This document shows positions 16,149 to 25,415 of a stretch of DNA of 64,000 nucleotides, piece by piece (positions within the stretch are counted from its first letter, which is position 1; each line of letters opens with the position of its first letter). Source of the stretch: CAWCGU01 sp963795195 (lineage in GTDB: Bacteria > Actinomycetota > Thermoleophilia > Solirubrobacterales > 70-9). Location of the stretch: NCBI GenBank assembly GCA_963795195.1, contig CAWCGU010000006.1, forward strand, positions 2,728,001 through 2,792,000. The letters are read 5' to 3'. The position numbers and the translations under genes are program-made. The notes under the pieces are model-generated. The model ran no database searches, was not told the origin of the DNA, and was given only the letters and a program-made list of their open reading frames with translations.

Positions 16149-17805
16149 GGCCCCCGAGTCCCGCGGCGGCGAAGACGCGCCTGATCGCGTCCACGGAGGT
16201 CGCCTGGTCGCGCGGGCGCTCAGGTCAAGAGGCGTCAGCAAGCTCTTCACCCTCTCCGGGGGTCACCTCTTCTCGGTTTACGACGGCTGCAAGGAAGAGG
16301 GCATCGACATCGTCGACACCCGTCACGAGCAGGCTGCGAGCTGGGCCGCCGAGGGCTGGGCGAAGGCGACCCGCGAGCCGGGCGTCGCCGCACTGACCGC
16401 CGGCCCGGGCGTGACCAACGGGATGAGCGCGATGGCCGGGGCGCTCTTCAACAACTCTCCGCTGGTGGTGCTCGGAGGCCGCGCGCCGGAGATGCGCTGG
16501 GGTTCGGGGTCGCTCCAGGAGATCGACCACGTCCCCTTCGTCGCCCCAGTGACCAAAAGCGCGGAAACCGTCAAGGACCCTGACGCAATCGGGGGTGTCA
16601 CGGCCCAGGCGATCGATACCGCACTCGAAATGCCTTCGGGACCCACGTTTGTCGACTATCCGCTCGACGTCGTCTTCAGCGAAGGGGAGACTGACATCCC
16701 CCCGCCCGCCGCACGCCAGGCCGAGCCGGCGGCGGGGGTGGAGGAAGCCGCGGCGCTGCTCGCAGCGGCTGAGCGCCCGGTGATCATGGCCGGCACCAAC
16801 CTCTACTGGGCACGCGGCGAAGACGCCCTGCGCGAGCTCGCTGAGGCGGTGGGCGTCCCCGTTTTCCTGAACGGCATGGGCCGTGGCTGCCTGCCCGCAG
16901 ATCACGAGCTCTGCTTCTCTCGGGCCCGCGGCACCGGGCTCAAGGGAGCCGACGTCGCGCTGGTCGTCGGCGTGCCGCTCGACTTCCGGCTTGGCTTCGG
17001 CGGATCATTCGGGGAAGAGACAAAGCTGATCCGCCTCGACGCGGCGCCGAACACGCTCAAGTCGACCAGGCAGCCCGACGTAGAGCTCGTCGGAGACATC
17101 GCGGCGTCGCTGGCCGCGATCGGCGAGGCGGCGCTCGCCAGCGGCGAATCCGCCCGTCGGACGCAGCCCTGGGTCGAGGAGCTGCGGCGCGTCGAATCCG
17201 AGCGCCGCGAAGCCGAGCGCCCGGAGCTCGACGACGAGCGCGCGCCGCTTCACCCGATGCGCGTCTACCGCGAGCTCAACGAGATCCTCGACCGCAACGC
17301 GATCGTGATCGGCGACGGCGGCGACTTCGTCTCCTATGCCGGCCGCGTTTTTGAGAGCCACGAGCCCGGTTGCTGGATGGACCCGGGACCCTTCGGTTGC
17401 CTCGGCGCCGGCCCCGGTCAGGCGATCGGCGCCAAAGTGGCGCACCCCGACCGCCAGGTGGCGCTGCTGCTGGGGGACGGCGCCTTCGGCTTCAGCGGTC
17501 TCGAGTTCGACACGATGGTGCGCCACGGACTGCCGGTCGTGGCGGTGATGGGCAACAACGGCATCTGGGCCCTGGAACACCACCCGATGATGTTCCTGTA
17601 CGGCTACTCCGTCGCCGCCGAGCTGCGCCCTGGGACCCGCTACGACGAGGTGGTCACCGCGCTTGGCGGTCACGGCGAGCTCGTCGAGAGCCCGGACCAG
17701 CTGCGCCCGGCGCTCGAGCGCGCCTTTGAGTCCGGACTGCCGGCGCTAGTCAACGTGCTCACCGATCGCGACGTCGTTTACCCGCGCAAGGCCAACCTGG
17801 CCTAG
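16126..17805 (+). CDS. Thiamine-diphosphate-dependent enzyme, acetolactate-synthase-like large subunit
   Basis: 559 residues, the normal length of the POX/ALS family. The N-terminal PYR domain has the cofactor Glu in RHEQAA (Glu68), the middle domain is Rossmann-like (about 200-330), and the C-terminal PP domain contains LLLGDGAFGFSGLEF with the GDG...N motif continuing to MGNNGIWALEHH. The family covers acetolactate synthase, glyoxylate carboligase, oxalyl-CoA decarboxylase and benzoylformate decarboxylase. It is not next to an ilvN-type small subunit, which argues for a non-anabolic role. Translation overlaps the cyclase end (16126-16148). Confidence 0.85.
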   Translation: MATEEQTEAPESRGGEDAPDRVHGGRLVARALRSRGVSKLFTLSGGHLFSVYDGCKEEGIDIVDTRHEQAASWAAEGWAKATREPGVAALTAGPGVTNGMSAMAGALFNNSPLVVLGGRAPEMRWGSGSLQEIDHVPFVAPVTKSAETVKDPDAIGGVTAQAIDTALEMPSGPTFVDYPLDVVFSEGETDIPPPAARQAEPAAGVEEAAALLAAAERPVIMAGTNLYWARGEDALRELAEAVGVPVFLNGMGRGCLPADHELCFSRARGTGLKGADVALVVGVPLDFRLGFGGSFGEETKLIRLDAAPNTLKSTRQPDVELVGDIAASLAAIGEAALASGESARRTQPWVEELRRVESERREAERPELDDERAPLHPMRVYRELNEILDRNAIVIGDGGDFVSYAGRVFESHEPGCWMDPGPFGCLGAGPGQAIGAKVAHPDRQVALLLGDGAFGFSGLEFDTMVRHGLPVVAVMGNNGIWALEHHPMMFLYGYSVAAELRPGTRYDEVVTALGGHGELVESPDQLRPALERAFESGLPALVNVLTDRDVVYPRKANLA

Positions 17806-17816
17806 CGCTGCCCGAC

Positions 17817-19169
17817 TCAGCGTGGGGCGGCAGCGGCGCAGGCCCGCCAGCCACCCGCCTCGAAGTCCGCGGTCGTGCAGTACGTCGCACGCGGGTAGTA
17901 GGCGCCCATGCTCGCGGCTGGGTCGACACCTTCCGGCACAGCCCGCCAGGAGTGTGCGAACGTGTCGCGCGCCAGCATGTGCCTGTAGATGACTGCGCCG
18001 TCGTAGGTGCCGCCCCAGGGCAGCCAGGCAACACCCCTTTCCGCGGTTGCGTTGACAGGGCGGTCGCCGGGATCGGAGATCACGACCGTGAAGCGCCGGC
18101 GCCGGTCGAGCGGGGTCTCGTGGTCCGCGGTGCAGGCGACATAGCGCTGGGTGACAAGCTCGTTCTGGCAGATCGACCAGTAGCGCATCTGCCGCCGTGC
18201 AGACGGGCGCTCCCCGGCGGCGGTGTCGGGGAAGCTCGGCGCCCGGCCGCGAAAGACGACCACCTCCCCGTACTGGCGTGAGATGTGGAGCAGCCCGTAG
18301 GCGCCGATGTGGCGGTTGGAGAAAAAGAAGCCACTCCCGATGAAGCCCCGGAAGGGGCGCCAGCGCGGCGGGTTCTCGGCGGGCGGGTAGGGGATGACCC
18401 GAGGCAGCGCCTCCGGGAATTCGAGGTTGCGCAGAGCAGCGGCGATGTCTCCGCCCGCCGGCGGCGGGGCCGGGATGCAGCGCGACAGCGGCTGCGGTGC
18501 CCCGCCGAGCGGGTGCACGCTGATGTCCGGCAGCGGCACGCTCCCGCGCGGATCGTCGGGGTCGTCCGCGGCGTAGACGCGGTAGATCAGCAGCCCCGTC
18601 GGGTTCGGCACACCCTCCTCGGTGGCCCCAGCGTAGAGCGTGTTTGCGGCTGGGGAGACCGGCGCCGCCGTCGGCTCCACGGTGACTCGGTAGCGCCCGC
18701 TCTTGCCCGTCGTGGCGCCGCGGCGGAACGGGTTGCGGCCGTGGACTGGGTCGATCTCGAAGTCGGCGAGGCCGCCGGTGGGCCGTGTCAGCGAGTCATA
18801 GGAATGAAACGAGAAGTAGCGGGCCTCGGGGTAGCGGCCGCGGATCTCGAGCCGGCTCGCGGCTGGGAACATCGTGATCCAGTAGGTGGCCGACTCGTCG
18901 GGGAAGGCGACGTTGAGCAGCGCCGAGTCGCTCTTCATGGGCCATGAGCAGAGCCCTGGCACGGTGCCCTGCGCGCCCGCTTGGGAGCACGGAGTCAGAA
19001 CCAGCAGGGCCAAGGACACCCAGAAAACATCGGACCCGCGACGCGGCCTGCGCGTCGCGGGTCCGGTCGGCTCCTCCTGGCATTTGAAGCAAACGGTCCC
19101 TTCGCTTTCGCGGAGGGGGGAGCGGGACCGTCGCAACGGGAGTCGCCGTCTTAGGCGTCGATTACCCAC
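17817..19169 (-). CDS. Large secreted protein of unknown family
   Basis: 450 residues from GTG 19169, though translation may begin later since the first 45 residues are Arg-rich. A hydrophobic export segment (VFWVSLALLVLTPCSQAGAQ) precedes a mature domain with Trp/Tyr-rich beta sequence (ESATYWITMFPAASRLEIRG, ARYFSFHSYD, FIGSGFFFSNRHIGAYG). Several Cys lie near the C-terminus. This looks like the exported DUF1254/DUF1214-like style of protein but I cannot assign it. Convergent with the enzyme gene ending at 17805 and 11 bases from Ppx/GppA upstream. Confidence 0.65.
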   Translation of the reverse strand: MGNRRLRRRLPLRRSRSPLRESEGTVCFKCQEEPTGPATRRPRRGSDVFWVSLALLVLTPCSQAGAQGTVPGLCSWPMKSDSALLNVAFPDESATYWITMFPAASRLEIRGRYPEARYFSFHSYDSLTRPTGGLADFEIDPVHGRNPFRRGATTGKSGRYRVTVEPTAAPVSPAANTLYAGATEEGVPNPTGLLIYRVYAADDPDDPRGSVPLPDISVHPLGGAPQPLSRCIPAPPPAGGDIAAALRNLEFPEALPRVIPYPPAENPPRWRPFRGFIGSGFFFSNRHIGAYGLLHISRQYGEVVVFRGRAPSFPDTAAGERPSARRQMRYWSICQNELVTQRYVACTADHETPLDRRRRFTVVISDPGDRPVNATAERGVAWLPWGGTYDGAVIYRHMLARDTFAHSWRAVPEGVDPAASMGAYYPRATYCTTADFEAGGWRACAAAAPR

Positions 19170-19180
19170 GTCTTCCTGCT

Positions 19181-20155
19181 CTAAACATCCGGCTCCAAAC
19201 TGTTCTCGGCCCCGATCGCGGCTCCGTGGAGGATGTCATGCTCACAGACCTCGATCTCGCTGAGCCCGAAGGCCCGCATCACAGTCACCAGGATGACGAC
19301 GCCGGCGACGATCGTCGGCGCCCGCCCCGGTTGCAGGCCCGTGACCCGCGCGCGCTCGGAGAACGGCATCCCCGCCAGCTCAGAGAGGATGCGCTGAATC
19401 GACGACAGCTTCATCCGATGGCCGTGGACGAGCTCGGGATCGTAAGGATCGAGTTTCAGGTCGATCGCGGCCAGGGAGGTCGGCGTTCCCGCGACCGCGA
19501 TACCCAGGTCGGCGCTCAGCGTGTGCTGGGTGTCGGTCGTGCCGGAGATCTGCTCACGGACATCGTTGGCGAGGTGCTCGAGCTCCTCGGGCGCGGGGGG
19601 ATCGGAGCCGATGTAGCGCTCGGAGTGGCGCACGACGCCGACCTGCATCGAGTGAAAGCTCGTCGGCTCGGCCCCGGAGCCGGTGATCAGCTCCGTGGAG
19701 CCGCCACCGATGTCGAAGACGAGCGTGCGCAGCTCACCCAGAACGCGCCCGGCTGTCGCGCCGCGATAGGTGAGCCGAGCCTCGCGGTCGCCGCTGAGAG
19801 GCTGGGCGGAAAGCCCGAAGCGCTCGCGTAGCTCGGCGACGAACGCCTCACCGTTGGAGGAGTCGCGGACGGCGCTGGTCGCGACGGCGACGATCCGTTC
19901 CGCGCCGAGTTGGGTGTAGATGTCAACGAAGCCGGCGACGACCCTGCAGACGTCCTCGACCGCCTCCGCCGCGAGCTGTCCGGAAAGGTCCACGCCCCGT
20001 GCCATGCGCGTGACCTCGCTGCGCCGCTCTAGTTCGGTGATGACACCGCCGGCGACGTCGGCGACGAGCAGCCGGGTCGAGTTGCTGCCGAGGTCAATGA
20101 CCGCGACCCGCGTCGCCCCGGCCCCCCTGGTCGATTTGGGAGGCATCGGAGTCAT
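19181..20155 (-). CDS. Exopolyphosphatase / pppGpp phosphohydrolase (Ppx/GppA family)
   Basis: 324 residues, the short actinobacterial form without the C-terminal HD domain. It has the ASKHA phosphate-1 motif VIDLGSNSTRLLVADV (residues 18-33), the phosphate-2 motif VFDIGGGSTELI (about 145) and the adenosine-type motif near VAGTPTSLAAIDL. It hydrolyses terminal phosphates of polyphosphate or pppGpp. Two isoforms are common in actinobacteria; which one this is cannot be decided here. Confidence 0.92.
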   Translation of the reverse strand: MTPMPPKSTRGAGATRVAVIDLGSNSTRLLVADVAGGVITELERRSEVTRMARGVDLSGQLAAEAVEDVCRVVAGFVDIYTQLGAERIVAVATSAVRDSSNGEAFVAELRERFGLSAQPLSGDREARLTYRGATAGRVLGELRTLVFDIGGGSTELITGSGAEPTSFHSMQVGVVRHSERYIGSDPPAPEELEHLANDVREQISGTTDTQHTLSADLGIAVAGTPTSLAAIDLKLDPYDPELVHGHRMKLSSIQRILSELAGMPFSERARVTGLQPGRAPTIVAGVVILVTVMRAFGLSEIEVCEHDILHGAAIGAENSLEPDV

Positions 20156-20209
20156 CGTATTTCCTCGCGCACGCTGTCGCCGGCGCTCGTCGTGCTGGCT
20201 GCTTGAGAA

Positions 20210-21343
20210 CTACGGAGGACCCGGAAGCTGAAAGGTCAGCCGCCTCGGGTTGACGTAGTCGGCCGGATCCCGGATGAAGCGCACCTCGGGCCGCTGTGTC
20301 TCGGGGATCTCGGCCAGTTCGGCGAAGAACGGATCGCGATAGCGGATCGCGCGAGTGGTGATACCGAAGGCCCAGTCGTCGTGGTGGGTGGGGATGAAGG
20401 TCGCCGGCCGCAGAGCCTCGATGTAGTCGATCGCGTCGCGCATCCCGTTCGAGAACTGGTTGAACCCCTGGATGGCGCCGAGATGAACGTCGACGGGACC
20501 AAGCCGGTGAAGCTGCTTGAGCAGCCCGGGCGCGCGGTCCACGAGCGGCCCCGAGGAGTCGTTCCAGGCGAACGTGAAATCCCCGACCCGGAATCGCCAG
20601 AGCTCGGTTCCGCCCTCGGCGTCGGGAATGTCGCCGATCAGGTCCAACAGGTCCTCGGTCGTCGGCGGGTTACCGATCGGCGTCAGGCTCGGTGCCGGCA
20701 GCACCGGCATGTGGTAGCCGTCATTTTCGGTGACCGCGGAGTGCAGGTGCTTGACGACCGTGGTGTGCACACCCTTGATCAGGCGCGGGCGCTCGAGGTG
20801 GCCGGGCCTGGCGCCCAGCGGGATCGCCGAGATACAACGGGGCGGGTTCGCCGGCGCCCGGGCGACCATCGCCTCGCAGTGCTCGCCCGTGCCGACGATC
20901 GTCGCTCCCGAGGCCTGCGCGATCGGCACGGCGTCGGCGGCGTGGTCGAAGTGCGCGTGCCCGAGCAGGATCAGCTCCGGATCGAGAGTCGCCAGCTCTG
21001 CGGGAGTGGTGGGGACCCAGTTCGAGTGAGCCCCCCGCGGGACCCAGGCGTCGAGCAGGATCACATGGCCTCGGATTGCCATCGCGAAGTTGGTGACGCC
21101 GAACCACGAGAAGATCAGGCGGTCACGGCGAATCTCGCCGCTGCGGGGATCGACATTGCGGGCGCCGAAGAAGCGCGCCCGCGTCTGGGCCACCTGGCTC
21201 TTGGTCGGCGCCGACATGTAGAAGCGCTCCCCGCCGAGGGCTCCGGGGACCTCATGGGCCGAGGCCGGCACGGCCGCCAGCGCGGAGGCGCCCAGGGCAA
21301 TCGCGACAAGAATCCGGCGTCCGCAGCTCCCCGGTGTGCCCAT
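20210..21343 (-). CDS. Secreted metallo-beta-lactamase-fold hydrolase
   Basis: About 377 residues from ATG 21343 (an in-frame start at 21364 is possible). The signal peptide (ILVAIALGASALAAVPASA) is followed by an MBL fold: zinc ligands in LLGHAHFDHAAD, a later His in HLHSAVTEND or GTGEHC, and Asp/His near ATFIPTHHDDWAFG. The arrangement is like UlaG/YcbL-type or lactonase-like members, acting outside the membrane. The substrate is unknown. The next gene upstream, the sigma factor, is separated by a strong hairpin. Confidence 0.83.
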   Translation of the reverse strand: MGTPGSCGRRILVAIALGASALAAVPASAHEVPGALGGERFYMSAPTKSQVAQTRARFFGARNVDPRSGEIRRDRLIFSWFGVTNFAMAIRGHVILLDAWVPRGAHSNWVPTTPAELATLDPELILLGHAHFDHAADAVPIAQASGATIVGTGEHCEAMVARAPANPPRCISAIPLGARPGHLERPRLIKGVHTTVVKHLHSAVTENDGYHMPVLPAPSLTPIGNPPTTEDLLDLIGDIPDAEGGTELWRFRVGDFTFAWNDSSGPLVDRAPGLLKQLHRLGPVDVHLGAIQGFNQFSNGMRDAIDYIEALRPATFIPTHHDDWAFGITTRAIRYRDPFFAELAEIPETQRPEVRFIRDPADYVNPRRLTFQLPGPP

Positions 21344-21392
21344 CCCTTGATCGTATTGGCGCACGACGGATCACGCGCTGTACTGACAAAGC

Positions 21393-21422
21393 AAAGCGCC
21401 CCCGGGATTCCGGGGGCGCTTT
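21393..21422 (-). terminator. Rho-independent terminator after the sigma-factor gene (bidirectional form)
   Basis: A perfect 13-base-pair stem (arms 21393-21405 and 21410-21422) with a four-base loop, bordered by AAA on one side and TTT on the other. It lies 24 bases past the stop of the minus-strand sigma factor and before the next minus-strand gene. Confidence 0.85.
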
Positions 21423-21445
21423 GAAAACGATCTGAGGCTCGGTGG

Positions 21446-22393
21446 CTAGGCGACCGAGCGCCAGCCGGCGAGCGTGTCGTCGTCGGAGAGCCTGCTGAGG
21501 CCGCGGGCCTCGAGCTGGCGGGCCTGTTCCTGGGTGACGCCGACCTCTCGGGCGGCTTCACGCAGGCTGCGGGCACGCTGTCCTCCGGTGCCGAAGCGGG
21601 CGCTGATGATCAGGCGCTCCTGCTCGGGCAGCTTGGCCAGGGCCGCCTCGACGGCGGCTTCCTGGTGGCGCTCGAGCACCTCGTCCTCGAGGTCATCGGT
21701 GGTCTCCGCGTGCAGCTCGCCCAGGGTCGTGTCACCGTCACCGACCGTCTGGTCGAGGCTGGTGGTGACCCGGGTGAGGTCGCGAACGGCCATCACCTCT
21801 TCGAGTGGCAGCTTCGTCTCCTCCGCGACCTCCTCGTCGGTCGGCTCGCGGTCCAGCTTCGTTGCCAGCTCGGTGGTCACACGGTTGACCGTGCGCTCAC
21901 GCTGTGCGATGTGGGCGGGGATCCGCACCGGCCGGCCCGAGTTGTCGAGCCCGCGCTGGATCGACTGCTTGATCCAGAGCACGGCGTAGGTGGAGAACTT
22001 GTAGCCGCGGCGCCAATCGAACTTCTCCGAAGCGCGGATCAGTCCGAGCATCGCCTCTTGAACCAGGTCGCCGAGATCAAGGCCGTGGCCCTGATAGCGG
22101 CGGGCGAACTTGATAACGAGGCGCAGGTTGGAGTTGATCAGCCGCTCCTTGGCGGCGAGATCACCCTTCTCGATGCGCTGAGCCAGTTCAACCTCTTCGG
22201 CCGCGGTGAGCAGCGGATAGCGAAGTGCCTGGTTGATGAAAAGCTGCAGGCTGTCGGTCGTCGCCTCTGCGACGGCATGGTCCGGAGAGCGCCGATCGTC
22301 TCGCGCTGCTCTGGTCAGTGTGTTGTCGTGCTCGCCGCGGTGCCGGCGAGTGTCGCTGCGTGAATTTGCAGCCCCTCGTTTACGAGGCATCAT
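21446..22393 (-). CDS. Primary-like RNA polymerase sigma factor (sigma-70 group 1/2)
   Basis: 315 residues with all sigma-70 domains. Region 1.2 (DSLQLFINQALRYPLLTAAE) and region 2 (AKERLINSNLRLVIKFARRY, then DLVQEAMLGLIRASEKFDW and FSTYAVLWIKQSIQRGL) are followed by region 3 (VRIPAHIAQRERTVNRV). Region 4 ends with the helix-turn-helix LREAAREVGVTQEQARQLEA. The protein is shorter than the housekeeping SigA and lacks a long N-terminal extension, so an alternative primary-like (SigB/HrdB-type) factor is likely. AAGGGAA precedes the double ATG. Confidence 0.9.
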   Translation of the reverse strand: MMPRKRGAANSRSDTRRHRGEHDNTLTRAARDDRRSPDHAVAEATTDSLQLFINQALRYPLLTAAEEVELAQRIEKGDLAAKERLINSNLRLVIKFARRYQGHGLDLGDLVQEAMLGLIRASEKFDWRRGYKFSTYAVLWIKQSIQRGLDNSGRPVRIPAHIAQRERTVNRVTTELATKLDREPTDEEVAEETKLPLEEVMAVRDLTRVTTSLDQTVGDGDTTLGELHAETTDDLEDEVLERHQEAAVEAALAKLPEQERLIISARFGTGGQRARSLREAAREVGVTQEQARQLEARGLSRLSDDDTLAGWRSVA

Positions 22394-22477
22394 TTCCCTT
22401 CGTGGAGTTCTCTACGTCAAACCTGCGTCACGCTCGTAAGTTGCGACTCTGAGCGTGATCCCCCTCTGCTTCACAAA

Positions 22478-22483
22478 GTATAG
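22478..22483 (-). promoter_or_regulatory. Possible -10 element of the sigma-factor gene
   Basis: On the minus strand an AT-rich island around 22470-22500 contains TATACT at this place, about 85 bases before the double ATG. No good -35 hexamer is seen at the normal spacing, so this is only a candidate. Confidence 0.25.
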
Positions 22484-22519
22484 TTGCAAAAAGGCGTGTT
22501 AGTGTAGCGCAAAGAGGCG

Positions 22520-22795
22520 CGGATTGCAAGTCCCAGTCAACCCGGAGGCGCTCGAGCAGATATTGGAAGGTCTCAGCGGCACTTCGCGGGCCGCAGCCTT
22601 GTCACGAGAACTGGCTATCAACATGCCGGTCTCGTTGAACGCCCCAAGCAGGATACTGGCTAAACGCTGGGTTTCACAGGTTTCGAAGACGCCTGCGTCG
22701 ATCAGGTCGTCGCGGCCGCCGCTGCGGCCTCCCCACGAGGGCGTGGTATACCAGCAGCACGCACCGCAGACCGGCCTCGCAGACGCGATTGTCAT
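22520..22795 (-). pseudogene. Frameshifted C-terminal relic of a TetR-family regulator
   Basis: Three reading frames on the minus strand give consecutive pieces of a TetR ligand-binding domain. The pieces are LRCVLLVYHALVG, then DDLIDAGVFETCETQRLASI with LLGAFNETGMLIASS, then AETFQYLLERLRVDWDL. No helix-turn-helix N-terminus is found. At least two frame changes separate the pieces (near 22740 and 22580). The TetR match is recognised from the typical LLGAxNExxMLIA segment of this fold. In an intact ancestor it could have controlled the adjacent SnoaL or MFS genes. Confidence 0.6.
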
Positions 22796-22824
22796 TCCCA
22801 GGGCCGGATAACCGAGGAGGCGAG

Positions 22825-23268
22825 ATGCCCGCGACAGCGACGCAATCCACCACCGAAGCGCTCGCCCAGAGCTACGGCGATGCCTGGAACAGCCACGACC
22901 TCGACGCGATCATGGAGTTCCACGCGCCGGATAGCATCTTCCAGCTCAATCTCGCCGGCGCGCCGGAGGTGGCGGGCGTTGACGCCATCCGCGGGGCATT
23001 CGCCGGGCTTTTCGCCGCCTGGCCCGACATCCACTTCGCCACCGACCGTCTATATGCAGTGGGTGAGCTGATCGTCCACGAGTACACGATCACGGCCACG
23101 CTCGCCGTTCCTTTTCCGCTCGGGTCTCAGGTCGCCCAGCCGAGCGGCGAACCGATCAGCTTCCGCGGCGTCGATGTGATCCCGACTCGTGACGGTCTCG
23201 TGGTCCGCAAGGACACCTACCTCGACCTGGTCGACGCACAGGCGCAGCTCGGCCTGCTCGATGCCTGA
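22825..23268 (+). CDS. SnoaL-like / NTF2-fold protein 1
   Basis: 147 residues, one NTF2-like cone fold. Typical sequence: LAQSYGDAWNSHDLDAIMEFHAPDS at the start, IRGAFAGLFAAWPDIHF in the middle and VRKDTYLDLVDAQAQLG at the end, as in SnoaL-type ester cyclase or limonene-epoxide hydrolase relatives. ATG 22825 is preceded by a good ribosome site (GAGGAGG at 22813-22819). The stop codon overlaps a second start (ATGCCTGA at 23261), suggesting coupling to the next SnoaL-like gene. Function of the family is broad; no substrate can be named. Confidence 0.85.
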   Translation: MPATATQSTTEALAQSYGDAWNSHDLDAIMEFHAPDSIFQLNLAGAPEVAGVDAIRGAFAGLFAAWPDIHFATDRLYAVGELIVHEYTITATLAVPFPLGSQVAQPSGEPISFRGVDVIPTRDGLVVRKDTYLDLVDAQAQLGLLDA

Positions 23269-23758
23269 GGGCGCGCTGCCCCAACGGCGCTTGCGAGAGA
23301 CGGTCAGGTCGACCTCAGCGAGTTCGTCCGCCGCTTCCAGGCGGGCTGGGCGGCGAGTTCGCTGGAGATGCACAACGGCCTCTGGACCGACGAGGTCGAG
23401 CTCCATCAGCCGATCCTCGGTTCCTTGTATGGCCGCGAGCAGTGCCATCGGGCTTTCGAGAAGCTGTTCATCCTGACGCCCGATCTGACGCTCGACGTCC
23501 ACCAGTGGGAGGGAGCGGGGCGCCACCTCTATATCTCCTTCGTCTTCCGCGCCAGCTTCGGGGGTTCGCAGCTGCGCTGGCCGGCTGTCGACCAGTTCCT
23601 GCTCAACGACGAGGGCCTGATCGTGCGGCGCGACTCCTACTTCGACCCGCTGCCGGTGCTGCGCCACATGCTCACCCACCCCCGCGGCTGGCCACAGGCG
23701 CTGCGGGCCAGGCTCATCCCGCAAGTTGCAGGACGAGCGCAACCAGCTCCCGTTCTAG
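23261..23758 (+). pseudogene. SnoaL-like protein 2, reading frame broken twice
   Basis: A second NTF2-like domain in tandem with the first. The core is open in one frame: DLSEFVRRFQAGWAASSLEM at the start, then LWTDEVELHQPILGSLYG and VRRDSYFDPLPVLRHML. That frame has no start codon before an internal ATG (23368). A natural start (ATG 23261, overlapping the previous stop) and a natural end (SRKLQDERNQLPF, TAG 23756) are both in another frame. Two compensating single-base changes, near 23300 and 23715, would restore a gene of about 165 residues. Either the gene is decaying or the sequence contains indel errors. Confidence 0.6.
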
Positions 23759-23786
23759 CGGAAGGCGAGACCTCTCGGCCCGGCCG

Positions 23787-25346
23787 CTATGCGGCCTCCG
23801 CCACCGCCGACTCCGCCTCGAGCGGCTCGCGCTCGATCTGGCCTTCGCGAACGAGCCAGAGCGCGAGCGCCGCCCCGGTGAGGCTGAGCAGCGCGCCGAT
23901 CAAGAGGATCTCGTTGAGCCCGCTGATGAAGCCCTCGCCGACTGCGGCTGACACGGCAGCTTGGGCTTCAGGGGGGACGGCGGCCAGGGCCTGATCGAGG
24001 TTGCCCGAGGAGGCGGCTTCGATCAACTGGCGTGGTCTGTCGCCGAGGGCTCCAGGCGTGCCGGCCAGAAGCTCGGCAACCTTGTCGGCGCCACGCCCGA
24101 CGAAGATCGCACCGAGGGCGGCGATGCCGACGGCGACGCCGACCTGGCGGAAGGTGTCGTTGATGCCGGCGGCCATGCCGCTCTGTTCGTTCGGGACGAC
24201 GCTGACCGCGACGTCGGCGATCACCGGGTTGAGGAAGCCGACTCCCGCGCCGGCGATCAGGAAGCCGGCGAGCAGCGTCGTCCAGCCGTCGTCGGGCTCG
24301 ATCCCAGACATCAGCAGCAAGCCCGATGCCGGTCGCCGCCAGCCCGGCGCTCATCATCAACCGGGCCGGGAGGCGGGAGAGCAGTGCCCCCGCGATCGGG
24401 GCGACGATGAAGCTGACGATCGTGATCGGCAGGTAGCGCAGGCCGGCCTCGAGCGGCGAGTAGCCGAGGTAGCTCTGCAGGTAGAGCGTCAGGTAGAGGA
24501 AGAGCGCGAACATCGACCCGGAGACGGCGAAGGCGGCAAGCTGGACCCCGGTGAAGGAAAGCCGGCGAAACAGGCCGAGCGGCAGCATCGGCTCCGAGAC
24601 GCGGAGTTCGATCGACGACGAATGCGACCATCAGAACCGCGGCGGCGGCGAAGAGCGCCGACGATCTGCGTGCTGCCCCAGCCCTCGTCGTTACCGCGCA
24701 CCAGCGCCAGCACGAGCAGAAAGAGCGAGAGGCTGAAGGTACGAACCCCGGCCCAGTCGATCCGGGTGGCATTCGGATCGCGGCTCTCGCGAACCTTCAG
24801 GTAGGTGATCGCGAATGCGGCGATCCCGATCGGCACGTTGACGTAGAAGATCGATTCCCAGCCGAGCCAGTCGGTCAGCGCGCCGCCGACCAGCGGGCCG
24901 ATCGCGACCGCGCCTCCGATCGTGGCGCCGTAGATGCCCATCGCCGTGCCGCGCTCGCGCCCGGCGGTGAACTCCTGGGCGATCAGCGCCAGCGAGACGG
25001 CGAACATCACGGCGCCGCCGATACCCTGCAGGGCGCGGGCGAGGTTGAGCATCGTCGGATCGGATGCGAGCGCGCAGAGCAGCGAGGCGACCGAGAAGAT
25101 CACGAGGCCCGCGGCGAAGACGCGCCGACGTCCGAGCCGGTCGGCCAGCGAGCCGGCGGTCAGCACGAACGCGGCCAGGGTCAGCGCGTAGGCGTCGATC
25201 ACCCACTGCAGGTCGGTGAAGCTGGCGCCGAGGTCCTCCCGGATCGACGGCAGGGCCACGTTGACGACCGTGATGTCGAGCAGCAGCATGAAGGTCGCGA
25301 CCGAGACTGCGATAAGAGTCCACCATTTGCGTTGCATGCGAATCAA
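23787..25346 (-). pseudogene. DHA2-type (EmrB/QacA) MFS drug exporter, frameshifted
   Basis: Reading from 25346, the N-terminal half is intact: TFMLLLDITVVNVALPSI, DAYALTLAAFVLTAGSLADR with motif A, and IGPLVGGALTDWLGWESIFY. After QIVGAL the frame changes (near 24650) to FAAAAVLMVAFVV. It changes again (near 24615) to IELRVSEPMLPLGLFRR, and a third time (near 24320) to LLLMSGIEPDDGWTT, which then runs to the stop. Joined, the pieces make about 520 residues with 14 membrane segments, normal for this efflux family. As read, no full-length transporter can be made. Divergent from the ECF sigma factor at 25416. Confidence 0.85.
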
Positions 25347-25415
25347 TTCTCCTTTGTCACATCGGTCGGGTCCGCTACGTCACCCCTTTGACGAAACCCG
25401 ACAAGGAGATGTGAC

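Noticed and set aside
22524..22811. Plus-strand 95-codon frame opposite the TetR relic
   Set aside because: Less protein-like than the minus strand pieces, which match a known fold; no ribosome site.
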